NCBI GenBank assembly: GCA_029851965.1
Contig: JARKUW010000169.1
Span: 1-51,195 of the forward strand
DNA: 51,195 nucleotides
Origin: Bacteroidota bacterium
GTDB taxonomy: Bacteria > Bacteroidota > Bacteroidia > Sphingobacteriales > Sphingobacteriaceae
Reading direction: 5' to 3'
How positions within the stretch are numbered: the first letter of the stretch is position 1; every line of letters begins with the position of its first letter. Shown here in pieces: positions 10,401-18,738 of the stretch. Position numbers and translations under genes: made by a program. The notes beneath the pieces were generated by a model, which did no database searches, was not told the DNA's origin, and was given only the letters and a program-made list of their open reading frames with translations.

Positions 10401-11184
10401 GAATTGCGCTTACGAGAAGCTGTCGGAACACTTCTATCAACCGGAGCTATATCATCATCAGCAGAAGTATTTGTTATGGCTACGAAAACTAGCCAGGTCT
10501 ATCAAGCAAGCTGATCCGAAGAGGTTAATCACTATAGATGTTTTAGTATCCTCATCCCTCCAACAGACAATTACGTTGCTCCATGAACAAATACCGGAGA
10601 TTGATTCGTTTGGTCTAGTGTTTAAAGACGGGGCAGATGCGGGCTCACAGATTGAAAAGCTAAAAGTGCCTTATTTTTACAGTAGCATCAACACGTCTTC
10701 ATACTTCCGTATCCCCGCTAAAGCTAAAGGTGCTTTCATTGAAAACTGGCAGGACGAGCAAACAGCTCATTTGGTATCATTTAACGGGTTAAAAGACACT
10801 TGGGGCAGAAATAAGGCAGCATTGTCCAAACTAAGCCGTAGTTGGCATGGAACTTACTCAGGCCACAATCTTCCCGCAATTAAAATACTCCGGCCAGCTT
10901 TAACGACGGATCAGGGGAGCAGCTTGCCGTATGCCGCTTTGATGTATGTTGATGGAAAATGGAAGCTTCCGGAGAAGGATTTCAATGCACTTACTTTCGA
11001 GTGGTATCTTGTTAAAACGGATGGTTATGATACAGATTTGTCAATGGAAAAGTTAGGTGAGGGTCCAATGCTGAACGTTGCTATTCCAGAGAACCCATCA
11101 CGATATAAATTATACCTTGTGGCTGCACATGAAGGTGATGTTACGACGGCGCAGTCGATCTTAAACATTCCGTTAAAGAACTAG
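7423..11184 (+). CDS. Membrane GT2 (cellulose-synthase-like) fused to a GH26-like domain and a C-terminal degenerate glycosidase-like domain
   Basis: GT2 motifs CDEAND, DPDH, AEDMHT, QQMKWARG with TM helices; GH26-like RFAHEADN and LIAEMGS; C-terminal barrel resembling the upstream ORF; starts by ATGA overlap. Confidence 0.85.
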   Translation: MMKTSEKTKAPTKKQMLTLRIMILIGLLSMAFFLNSLLDRSIAQYFPLYILLVITVIYTCVKILYEWYHYLYITVPETPEHSKVYTVDILTTFCKGEPYAMILETLAAIQNITYPHETYLCDEANDPLLKEYCLTHGIHHVTRVDKSNAKAGNINNALATASGELCVVLDPDHVPVPEFLNDLVSHFDDPGVGFVQIVQAYSNQYEGLIAKGAAQQTYQFYGPIMMTMNRYGTALAIGANCTFRRAALDSIGGHAAGLAEDMHTAMQLHAKGWKSVYVPAVLARGLVPATLSAYYKQQMKWARGVFELFFTSYFKLFFKFNWRQKLHYGLIPLFYLSGFIFLINFLIPIISLFTGLYPIRMDLSNFLVVSFPFVLSMILVRHYVQRWVMEDDERGFHIVGGLLLIGTWWVFNLGFIYTLIRKKIPYIPTPKDVVRENNVLINLPNAVVFLVTLASIVFALSTDWNPYTLIMSGIASINCLIMLFMFFASEQLKVRSYLGKHHADSKIRAGINAYKIRFWLLRRTLYTGVRSIALMLLVLSVCVSVYWLKYTTQNEVAEQPVVKKDFFLTGVFAPAVSNGHSSLKLVKEYEEGFKTHFDIVSFYIPWGNQEVCQLPSQTFDSVYNAGSIPMVTWEPWKSLFEKPGGIMKDAGETKIFSEIVTGKFDVYIREFASQLAALKRPVFLRFAHEADNPFYSWSSTGGNTPEEFKSAWKYVHQMFIENHVSNVIWVWSPWRASSVKAYFPGKDYVDWISVTGLNFGPYNPDKKSYSFKQLYTPFHQVLPKGLPVLIAEMGSAEHKYKAEWMTEGLNDVKTTFPEIKGFVLFNSGLDKNIPDGSHGMIDWRVEKFHLPAGLKQQNDWINELSVLKLQDTYRPAIVKVQASSSDIRGVNYTKGQHWRGNRFALTRKIVTADIREMRKAGINTMKIYGPNIYDKTIFKESENGKMPIHYGFWIPDPKVFLKSDAVLEDLADEIHETVIKYRGNHNIAAWNLANCAYEKLSEHFYQPELYHHQQKYLLWLRKLARSIKQADPKRLITIDVLVSSSLQQTITLLHEQIPEIDSFGLVFKDGADAGSQIEKLKVPYFYSSINTSSYFRIPAKAKGAFIENWQDEQTAHLVSFNGLKDTWGRNKAALSKLSRSWHGTYSGHNLPAIKILRPALTTDQGSSLPYAALMYVDGKWKLPEKDFNALTFEWYLVKTDGYDTDLSMEKLGEGPMLNVAIPENPSRYKLYLVAAHEGDVTTAQSILNIPLKN

Positions 11185-11350
11185 TCTGATAACGTCAGCG
11201 AAAACAGTATAGCTGCCGATTTGAAAATACCGGGTATAACATATCATTCCTCCTTAATTCGCGCCACAGCCGAAGTTTTTCACAACCCAATAAATGTGTT
11301 AACCGATAAGCCTGCTCAAATTTGAGGATGAATGTGGAACAAGGTAAATT

Positions 11351-12145
11351 TTACAGATCAGAGTACTCGGTAGGAACCATAAACAGAATATCCGCTTTAC
11401 TGGTGTTGTGCTGATATTCCGGAAGTGCTGATACTGTTTTCCATTTCGGATCATTTCCAAAGATCTTCCAGTGTTCGTCTCTGGATGCCATGCTGCTGTA
11501 CGTCGTCATGTACATCAGGTTTGGCATGCGGCTGCCTGCCAAAACCTGCCCATAGAATACCGGCTGGCTGCCGATCCTATCGAAGATCTCAACTTCCTCT
11601 TTGTTAAACATCTGTACCTTGTTCAGATATAATTTCTCTGTTGGGCCTTCATAACTGCGGAGTTCATAGATGCGTTCGCTTTTAGGTACATCGAAGCTAG
11701 GCTTCTTCACCGTCGGCATGGCAGCAAATGCTTCCATAAGCACCGATTCTTGCCTGAGGTAAGGTGCATCATCATACTTAGCGTTCAGGTAGTCAGATCC
11801 TTTTATGGCTAGTTGCTTGTCGTTTTCTACAAGCTGAGTCGTTTTATGAAACTCGGATAGGGATTTGTAAGGAACAAATACATAAATCTTCTTGTTCGCT
11901 GCAGTGTCCATACCGAACGTCTTAAATACCCCAACGGTTTTTATCCCGTTCCGGTGTAGTGCTGGTAAATAGGCTTCTGAAAGGTACTTGTCGACACGTT
12001 GCTCCTGTGATTTGTCTTTTACCCTGTAAATGGTTAGCTGGTAGAACTCACGGATGGCAGGTTTGCCGAGGGAAACTGTAGCCGCTGTCGACTTTGCGAC
12101 TGCAAAAGCTATTAGAAGAATAGTGAGGTAAGGTCTAAATTTCAT
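11351..12145 (-). CDS. Secreted NIPSNAP family protein
   Basis: Signal peptide; two ferredoxin-like repeats IREFYQLTIYRVK and ERIYELRSYEGPTE. Confidence 0.85.
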   Translation of the reverse strand: MKFRPYLTILLIAFAVAKSTAATVSLGKPAIREFYQLTIYRVKDKSQEQRVDKYLSEAYLPALHRNGIKTVGVFKTFGMDTAANKKIYVFVPYKSLSEFHKTTQLVENDKQLAIKGSDYLNAKYDDAPYLRQESVLMEAFAAMPTVKKPSFDVPKSERIYELRSYEGPTEKLYLNKVQMFNKEEVEIFDRIGSQPVFYGQVLAGSRMPNLMYMTTYSSMASRDEHWKIFGNDPKWKTVSALPEYQHNTSKADILFMVPTEYSDL

Positions 12146-12302
12146 AGGTTTATACGTGATAAATATTTTTTGGAAAATAGATAAACAGACGGAAATAAAA
12201 GAATAGATGTGATTTTAATTATTTTTTTGGATTTCTTCATTAAGTTTATAGTCGTAGAAATGTTATCACCTGAATAGTTGCTTCTTCAAAACCTAACCCT
12301 GC

Positions 12303-12767
12303 ATGAAAAATTACTTGTTAATCTTATTTGTTGCTTCTTCGTTAATCTGCTCTAAAACTTCCTTTGCTCAAGGTAAAAAGAACACACCGGCTGCCAGGCT
12401 CAACCACATCGCGGTGTATGTGGTAGATTTAAATACAAGTTCAGATTTTTATGCCTCGTTGTTAAGCCTGGAAAAGATTGACGAACCCTTTAAAGACGGT
12501 AAACACGTTTGGTTCACGCTCGGTCCTGCAGGTGCACTGCACTTAATTCAAGGGGCACAGCAAAAAGCCAACTACCCTAAAGATGAGCACCTATGTTTTA
12601 GTGTTGCATCCATTTCAGACTTCATCGTCAAACTTGACCAACGCAAAATTGAGTACACAAATTGGCCTGGAACAGCTAAAGCACCTACCGTCCGGGTTGA
12701 CGGCGTGAAACAGATTTACTTTCAGGATCCAGATGGTCATTGGATTGAAGTTAATGACGCCCCTTAA
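12303..12767 (+). CDS. Secreted VOC (glyoxalase-like) family protein
   Basis: Signal peptide; RLNHIAVYVVDLNTSSDFYASLL and YFQDPDGHWIEV. Confidence 0.85.
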   Translation: MKNYLLILFVASSLICSKTSFAQGKKNTPAARLNHIAVYVVDLNTSSDFYASLLSLEKIDEPFKDGKHVWFTLGPAGALHLIQGAQQKANYPKDEHLCFSVASISDFIVKLDQRKIEYTNWPGTAKAPTVRVDGVKQIYFQDPDGHWIEVNDAP

Positions 12768-12860
12768 AGCCTCTATTAACCTTCGTAAAAACATTTATAA
12801 AACAAATTTGTAGATAGAATAATCCGGTATGCTTTAAAGGCCGGGATTCTTAAATGAGTT

Positions 12861-13604
12861 ATGGAAAATAATATTCAAGGAAAAGTAGTCATTATTACCG
12901 GAGCCAGCAGCGGTATCGGCGAGGCAGTCGCGAAACATCTTGTTGCTGCGGGCGCACTGGTTAGCTTAGCGGCACGTCGTAAGGATAAACTGGAATCATT
13001 GGTTCAGGAAATAAAATCAAGCGGTGGACAAGCAATATCATTTGTAACGGATGTAACCAAAAGAGAACAGGTTGAGGCCTTGGTTCAAGGTACTGTGGAG
13101 GCTTTTGGAAAATTGGATGTGATGTTTAACAACGCTGGCCTCATGCCATTGTCCAGATTGGAAAACCTTCATTTTGACGAATGGGAAAAGATGATAGACA
13201 CGAACATCAAAGGTGTTTTATATGGCATAGGTGCTGCGCTACCCATCTTTAAAAAACAGAAAAGTGGGCACTTCATCAACGTCTCTTCCGTTGCCGGGCA
13301 CCGTGTTGGACCGGGTTCAGCCGTATATGCGGGAACAAAGTTTGCCGTTCGGGCCATCTCAGAAGGATTAAGGCAAGAAGTCAAGCCTTACAACATCCGC
13401 ACAAGTATCATTTCACCAGGGGCGATCAAAACGGAACTTCCGGATACCATTACCGACGATAAGATCAGAGAGACCATGCAGCCCGTGTTGGATATGGCCA
13501 TCTCTCCAGAATCTATCGCCCGTGCTGTTGCCTATGTAATTGAGCAGCCGGAAGAGTTTGATGTTAATGAAATCATTTTACGTCCAACCTCACAGCCGAC
13601 CTGA
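12861..13604 (+). CDS. Short-chain dehydrogenase/reductase
   Basis: [20 protein letters not shown] motifs. Confidence 0.93.
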   Translation: MENNIQGKVVIITGASSGIGEAVAKHLVAAGALVSLAARRKDKLESLVQEIKSSGGQAISFVTDVTKREQVEALVQGTVEAFGKLDVMFNNAGLMPLSRLENLHFDEWEKMIDTNIKGVLYGIGAALPIFKKQKSGHFINVSSVAGHRVGPGSAVYAGTKFAVRAISEGLRQEVKPYNIRTSIISPGAIKTELPDTITDDKIRETMQPVLDMAISPESIARAVAYVIEQPEEFDVNEIILRPTSQPT

Positions 13605-13744
13605 TCAAGCGGCAACAAAATAACTATTCCGCTGTTTTCGCAACTGCATGCAAGTAAAATCGGTTAATTCATTAATTTGCGCATGGAGAGGTGGTTTTAT
13701 GCATCTTTCTGAACGTAACTGGTCTCACTTATAACGCTGAAATA

Positions 13745-14554
13745 ATGGTGAATAGAATCTTAAAGGTGAGCTTGCTCACCATGTTGTTTATAGTCCATCT
13801 GAACGTCAATATGTTCGCGCAAAGTGTTTCTACCTGGAACAATAAACAATGTGCCGTTGTGCTGACCTATGATGACGCCATTGACGTCCATCTGGACAAC
13901 GTTATCCCCGTCTTGGATTCTCTTAGCCTTAAAGGCACTTTTTACCTGATTGGTTCTTCCCCAACGATCGCCGGGCGGCTTTCAGAATGGCGGCAAGTGG
14001 CAAAAAATGGCCACGAACTTGGCAACCATGCACTTTTTCACCCCTGTGATGGGAGTTTGCCTGGAAGAGGCTTTGTCACGGCAGAACATGATCTGAGTAA
14101 GTACAGTGTGTCAAGGGCGGTCGAGGAGGTCCGGATCAACAATACCATCCTGAAGGCCATTGATGGCAAATCCCGGCGGACGTTCGCTTACCCATGCGGT
14201 GATCTAAAGATTGGCGGAGAATACTTTTATAATGGGCTTCGAAAGGAGTTCGCGGGGGCTCGCGGCGTGTCTCCCGGTTTGCAAACCGCAAAACAGGTAA
14301 ACCTAGAAGATATAAACAGCTATGCCATTAACGGGCAGTCGGCGGAATATCTGATAGATCTGGTCAAGCAGGCACAGCGTACCCACACGGCGCTTGTTTT
14401 TCTATTTCATGGCGTAGGTGGCGGGCACAGCTTAAATGTGAGTCTCGACGCCCATAGTAAGCTCCTGCATTACCTCAAAGCAAACCAAGCCAACATCTGG
14501 GTGGCAACAATGGTTGATGTTGCAGAGCAGATCCAGGCCGCAAAAAAATACTAA
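13745..14554 (+). CDS. Secreted polysaccharide deacetylase (NodB fold)
   Basis: VVLTYDDAID and GNHALFHPC metal motifs; start refined to MVNRILKVSLLT. Confidence 0.85.
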   Translation: MVNRILKVSLLTMLFIVHLNVNMFAQSVSTWNNKQCAVVLTYDDAIDVHLDNVIPVLDSLSLKGTFYLIGSSPTIAGRLSEWRQVAKNGHELGNHALFHPCDGSLPGRGFVTAEHDLSKYSVSRAVEEVRINNTILKAIDGKSRRTFAYPCGDLKIGGEYFYNGLRKEFAGARGVSPGLQTAKQVNLEDINSYAINGQSAEYLIDLVKQAQRTHTALVFLFHGVGGGHSLNVSLDAHSKLLHYLKANQANIWVATMVDVAEQIQAAKKY

Positions 14555-14733
14555 GAATTCTGCACCTGATGCTTCTGCTAGTGCTCCACTCCCGGCTTTA
14601 AGCAAATGCGTTCTGTTATATATCCCTTTTTACGCTTTTATTCAGTATATTAAGACATTCAGGCCACGTTACGTAAACACGGACTCTGTTCAGCGGCACA
14701 TCGTAGTGGTTTTGGGGATTTAGAATATCTTTT

Positions 14734-15183
14734 ATGAATGATTTTTTCAACAATGCAGTCATATGGTTTGGAATCGGGTTGGCATTCTTCCTGCTCGAAT
14801 TCGTGCTTCCGGGTTTCATCCTGTTCTTTTTTGGTGCAGGGGCCTGGATTGTAGGTGTTATGACCTTGTTTTTTGACGTGTCCCTTAATGTCCAGCTTCT
14901 TGTCTTCCTCGGAAGTTCTGTCCTCTCCGTGCTTATGTTTAGGAACTGGGTGAAACAGAAGATCGGTATGACTCCTGTTTCTAAAGAAACGCTGCAGGAT
15001 GAATTCATCGGGAAGGTAGCGAGAGCTGAAACACCAATCTCTCCAGGGACAAACGGACGGGTGGAATTTAAAGGTACCTTGTGGGACGCCTATTCCGAGG
15101 ACCGGATCAGCCCCGGCGAACAAGTCATCATTACCGGAAATGAAAGTATATTATTAATTGTAAAATCAATCAAATCAACATGA
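14734..15183 (+). CDS. NfeD-like membrane protein
   Basis: Two TM segments then OB-fold GRVEFKGTLWDAYSEDRISPGEQV; overlaps the stomatin gene by ATGA. Confidence 0.85.
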   Translation: MNDFFNNAVIWFGIGLAFFLLEFVLPGFILFFFGAGAWIVGVMTLFFDVSLNVQLLVFLGSSVLSVLMFRNWVKQKIGMTPVSKETLQDEFIGKVARAETPISPGTNGRVEFKGTLWDAYSEDRISPGEQVIITGNESILLIVKSIKST

Positions 15184-16154
15184 CAGCATCTACCATTATT
15201 CTCTTCTTACTAGCCCTATTTATTCTTGTCGCTTTCCTTTCTACGTTTAAAGTCGTACCACAAAGATCTGTGTTCATTGTAGAAAGGTTGGGTAAATATA
15301 GCCGGTCTCTTGATGCCGGGTTTCATATTTTAATTCCTTTTATAGATAAGATCGCTTATAAACAAAACCTGAAAGAACAGGCTATAGACGTCGCTCCGCA
15401 GATCTGTATCACGAAGGATAATATCGCGGTGGAGGTAGATGGCATTCTATATCTGCAGGTTATTGATCCAATAAAGGCATCTTATGGCATTGACAACTAC
15501 CGATTCGCAGTTATTCAGATTTCTCAGACAACAATGCGGAGTGTCATCGGACGGATGGAGCTGGACAGAACGTTTGAAGAACGGGAAACGGTAAATGGTA
15601 CCATCGTCAGTGCTGTTGATAAAGCCAGTGATCCCTGGGGCATCAAGGTGTCCCGGTATGAAGTAAAGAACATCTCTCCTCCACAAGGCATCCGCGATGC
15701 GATGGAAAAGCAAATGCGGGCAGAAAGAGAGAAACGGGCGCTTATTGCGGAGTCAGAAGGTCAGAAGCAGGCGAAGATCAACCGGGCGGAAGGGGATCGG
15801 CAAGAAATGATCGCCCGTTCAGAAGGAGAAAAACAGCGGATGATCAATGAGGCAAGTGGTACAGCTACCGAGATCGAGTTGGTCGCTATTGCTACTGCAA
15901 AGGGTATCACAGAGATTGCGAAGTCGATTAACGAAGAAGGAGGAATGAACGCGGTGAACCTGCGTGTAGCCGAACAATACCTCACGGAGTTTGGGAAACT
16001 CGCGAAAACCAACAACACGATGATTGTGCCTGCTGATTTATCCGATATAGCCGGGGTAATATCCAGCATTACGTCGGTGCTTAGTAAAACAAGTAACGAT
16101 CCCACGAAACCCCAACTAGACTTTTTACCAAGAAAAAAGGGAGAGACCAATTAG
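15180..16154 (+). CDS. SPFH/stomatin-like membrane protease subunit
   Basis: VPQRSVFIVERLGKYSRSLDAGFHILIPFIDKIAYKQNLKEQAIDV. Confidence 0.93.
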   Translation: MTASTIILFLLALFILVAFLSTFKVVPQRSVFIVERLGKYSRSLDAGFHILIPFIDKIAYKQNLKEQAIDVAPQICITKDNIAVEVDGILYLQVIDPIKASYGIDNYRFAVIQISQTTMRSVIGRMELDRTFEERETVNGTIVSAVDKASDPWGIKVSRYEVKNISPPQGIRDAMEKQMRAEREKRALIAESEGQKQAKINRAEGDRQEMIARSEGEKQRMINEASGTATEIELVAIATAKGITEIAKSINEEGGMNAVNLRVAEQYLTEFGKLAKTNNTMIVPADLSDIAGVISSITSVLSKTSNDPTKPQLDFLPRKKGETN

Positions 16155-16168
16155 TCTTTCCCTTTTTT
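16133..16168 (+). terminator. Intrinsic terminator overlapping the stomatin stop codon
   Basis: AAAAAAGGGAGAGAC-CAATTA-GTCTTTCCCTTTTTT: 15 pairs including one G-U, then T run; usable in both directions. Confidence 0.85.
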
Positions 16169-16210
16169 TATTCTTTAAAATATCAATATTCTGAAGAACG
16201 ATATGAATTG

Positions 16211-16738
16211 TTAGCGGTTAACTTTGATTTCAACTCTTCTGTTCAATGATCTTCCTTCTTCGCTATCGTTTGAAGAAACAGGCTGCTTTTCTCCAAAGCC
16301 TTTTACACTAAAATTCTTGGCATCAAATCCGGCATTAACCAGGTACGATTTTACTGCATTTGCGCGATCTACAGACAACGACATGTTATGCTCTGGTGAA
16401 CCTTCAGCCGATGAGTGGCCGTTTATGGTGAAAGTAACAGATGGGTCTTTCTTAATCTCTGCAGTTACTTTATCCAGTGTCTGAAAACTTGCTGTCTTCA
16501 ATACCGCAGAATTGAATTCGAAAAGAACATTTTCAAAGTTGTAATCCGGCTTCTCAACTGGTGCTGGTTTCGCAGGTTCTTCTTTAGGCTCCGGTGCAGG
16601 TGCTTTTTCCGCGGGTGCTTCCTGTCTAACCACAGGAGCAGGGGTCTTTACGACAGCTTTTTTGGCTTTGCAGGAATACATCGTTACCGAGGATAGTCCG
16701 ATCAAAGTGGCGATCAAATGGGTTTTAGAAATGTGCAT
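16211..16738 (-). CDS. OmpA family lipoprotein
   Basis: Lipobox SVTMYSC; Pro/Ala-rich linker; C-terminal FTINGHSSAEGSPEHNMSLSVDRANAVKSYLV. Confidence 0.9.
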   Translation of the reverse strand: MHISKTHLIATLIGLSSVTMYSCKAKKAVVKTPAPVVRQEAPAEKAPAPEPKEEPAKPAPVEKPDYNFENVLFEFNSAVLKTASFQTLDKVTAEIKKDPSVTFTINGHSSAEGSPEHNMSLSVDRANAVKSYLVNAGFDAKNFSVKGFGEKQPVSSNDSEEGRSLNRRVEIKVNR

Positions 16739-16906
16739 AAGGTTATTGTTTTTATAATTAACATTTAAGGGGGAAAATATACACTATTTAAATGTAAATC
16801 AAATAATTTACACGCAATTTGGCAGAAGAAGTTCTTGTGCAGAGTTGTCCATATTCGCTGCTAATTTCTATACCTTTATTCCCACATTTATGTCCCGTCC
16901 GGTCCT

Positions 16907-17008
16907 ATGAGGAATTATCTATTTGTTCTGATTGCTTTGATCCGTTTTTCGCCGCTCTATGCTACAGCAGGAAAAGAGATGTGGTCAGAGCAACCTCCTT
17001 TTTTGTAA
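16907..17008 (+). pseudogene. 33-aa signal-peptide ORF, possible remnant of a secreted glycosidase N-terminus
   Basis: MRNYLFVLIALIRFSPLYATAGKEMWSEQPPFL*. Confidence 0.4.
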
Positions 17009-17014
17009 TTAAAG

Positions 17015-17044
17015 TTTGCTTCTGCAGCGTAATCTATAATTTTG
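17015..17044 (+). promoter_or_regulatory. Bacteroidota-type promoter for the GH30 gene
   Basis: TTTG-N18-TAATTTTG immediately upstream of ATG 17049. Confidence 0.5.
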
Positions 17045-17048
17045 ACAC

Positions 17049-18524
17049 ATGAATACGATCAATAAAATTACAACATGCAGCTTATTCCTTGCTCTGCTTC
17101 TGGCATCTGCATCGGGGGAGGTAGCTGCCCAAACGAACCTCACGGGATATGATGTGAACAATAGGAGTTCCAAAATTTACACAACCGCGGATCAATCTGA
17201 TTTGCGTCTTTCAGAGAACGGAAGTCTAACCTTCAAAGATTTAAATCAGCCATTGGAAACTCAAATATGCATTTTTGTAGATCCCGACAAGAGGTTCCAG
17301 TCCTTCCTGGGAATTGGCGGGGCCATCACTGATGCGACGGCAGAAACATATGCCAAGCTTTCCAAAGAGACACAAAAAGAATTCTTAAATGCCTACTATG
17401 ACCGGGATAAAGGTATAGGATATAGCCTTGCACGGACATCAATCAACAGCAGTGACTTTTCAAGTAACTCCTACACCTACGTGAAAGACAACGATGCGGC
17501 ACTGAAGTCCTTTAGTGTTGCACACGATGAAAAATATAGAATCCCACTGATTAAACAGGCCATTGCTGCTGCGGGAAACAAATTACCGCTCTTCGTTAGT
17601 CCATGGAGCCCTCCGGCCTGGATGAAGACCAACAATAGCATGCTTAAAGGTGGTAAGCTTAAACCTGAATTCAGGCAGTCCTGGGCAGACTATTACGTGA
17701 AATTCATTAAAACTTACGAGCATAAGGGAATTCCGGTATGGGGCCTGTCTGTACAGAACGAACCAATGGCTACGCAAACATGGGAGTCATGTATCTTCAC
17801 AGCAGAGGAAGAAAGAGATTTTATCAAAGAATATCTGGGTCCAACCCTGCACAAAAACGGACTTGATGACAAGAATTTAATCGCCTGGGACCACAACAGA
17901 GATCAGGTGTTCCAACGTGCCAGTGTGATCTTAAGTGATCCGGAAGCTGCTAAATATGTCTGGGGCATTGGATTTCACTGGTATGAAACCTGGACAGGAA
18001 GCGCAATGCAGTTCGACAATGTCAAAATGGTTCATGAGGCTTTTCCAAAAACCAACCTGATACTAACAGAAGCGTCCATTGAAAAGTTTAATCCGGACAG
18101 TTTACAAAGCTGGGCACTGGGGGAAAGATATGGCAATTCCATCATTAACGATTTTAACAGTGGCGCAACAGGATGGACAGATTGGAATATGCTGCTGGAT
18201 GAGCATGGTGGCCCTAACCACGTAGGCAACTACTGTTATGCCCCTGTTCACGCAGATTCAAAAACCGGCAAGCTCATTTATACCAATTCCTACTATTACC
18301 TTGGTCAACTCTCTAAGTTCATCGTTCCTGGGGCACAACGTGTCGCAACATCATCCAACCGTGACAAGTTAATTTCAACTTCGTTCCTGAACCCGGATGG
18401 ACAACTGGTGATTGTGGTAATGAACAAATCGGATGATAGACTATCATTTAATTTATGGATCAAAGGGAAAGCCGCAGAAACGACCAGTCTCCCCCATTCG
18501 ATTTCCACCTACGTGATTAATTAG
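17049..18524 (+). CDS. Secreted glycoside hydrolase family 30
   Basis: Acid/base GLSVQNEPMATQTWESC, nucleophile LILTEASIE; C-terminal beta domain. Confidence 0.92.
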   Translation: MNTINKITTCSLFLALLLASASGEVAAQTNLTGYDVNNRSSKIYTTADQSDLRLSENGSLTFKDLNQPLETQICIFVDPDKRFQSFLGIGGAITDATAETYAKLSKETQKEFLNAYYDRDKGIGYSLARTSINSSDFSSNSYTYVKDNDAALKSFSVAHDEKYRIPLIKQAIAAAGNKLPLFVSPWSPPAWMKTNNSMLKGGKLKPEFRQSWADYYVKFIKTYEHKGIPVWGLSVQNEPMATQTWESCIFTAEEERDFIKEYLGPTLHKNGLDDKNLIAWDHNRDQVFQRASVILSDPEAAKYVWGIGFHWYETWTGSAMQFDNVKMVHEAFPKTNLILTEASIEKFNPDSLQSWALGERYGNSIINDFNSGATGWTDWNMLLDEHGGPNHVGNYCYAPVHADSKTGKLIYTNSYYYLGQLSKFIVPGAQRVATSSNRDKLISTSFLNPDGQLVIVVMNKSDDRLSFNLWIKGKAAETTSLPHSISTYVIN

Positions 18525-18649
18525 AACTTAAATGCAATCGCGTCTATGATGCTTTCATTGTCTGAACAGAAAAGGCAATCGTCTCCTTTCTTAGTAGAAC
18601 GGGGCTGTGTTTCTAAGGTCAATGCTTTTAAGCAAGCAACCGCTCTTGA
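18521..18649 (-). pseudogene. 42-codon 3' coding remnant
   Basis: Open frame between stops: SRAVACLKALTLETQPRSTKKGDDCLFCSDNESIIDAIAFKF*; no start codon. Confidence 0.35.
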
Positions 18650-18693
18650 TTACTCGTCAATATGATGATGCTTAATCAAGAGCGTGCCTTGCT
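18631..18693. repeat. Two-tier inverted repeat / stem-loop
   Basis: AGCAAG-caac-CGCTCTTGATTA-20nt-TAATCAAGAGCG-tgc-CTTGCT; perfect 12-bp inner stem and 6-bp outer stem. Confidence 0.75.
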
Positions 18694-18738
18694 ACCCCGA
18701 CCAGACATCAAATTGATTTAAGTTCCTTACTTTTGTGT

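Noticed and set aside
16819-17052. 77-aa plus-strand ORF upstream of GH30
   Set aside because: Cys/Phe/Ser-rich, not protein-like; the 33-aa signal-peptide frame in the same region is more convincing
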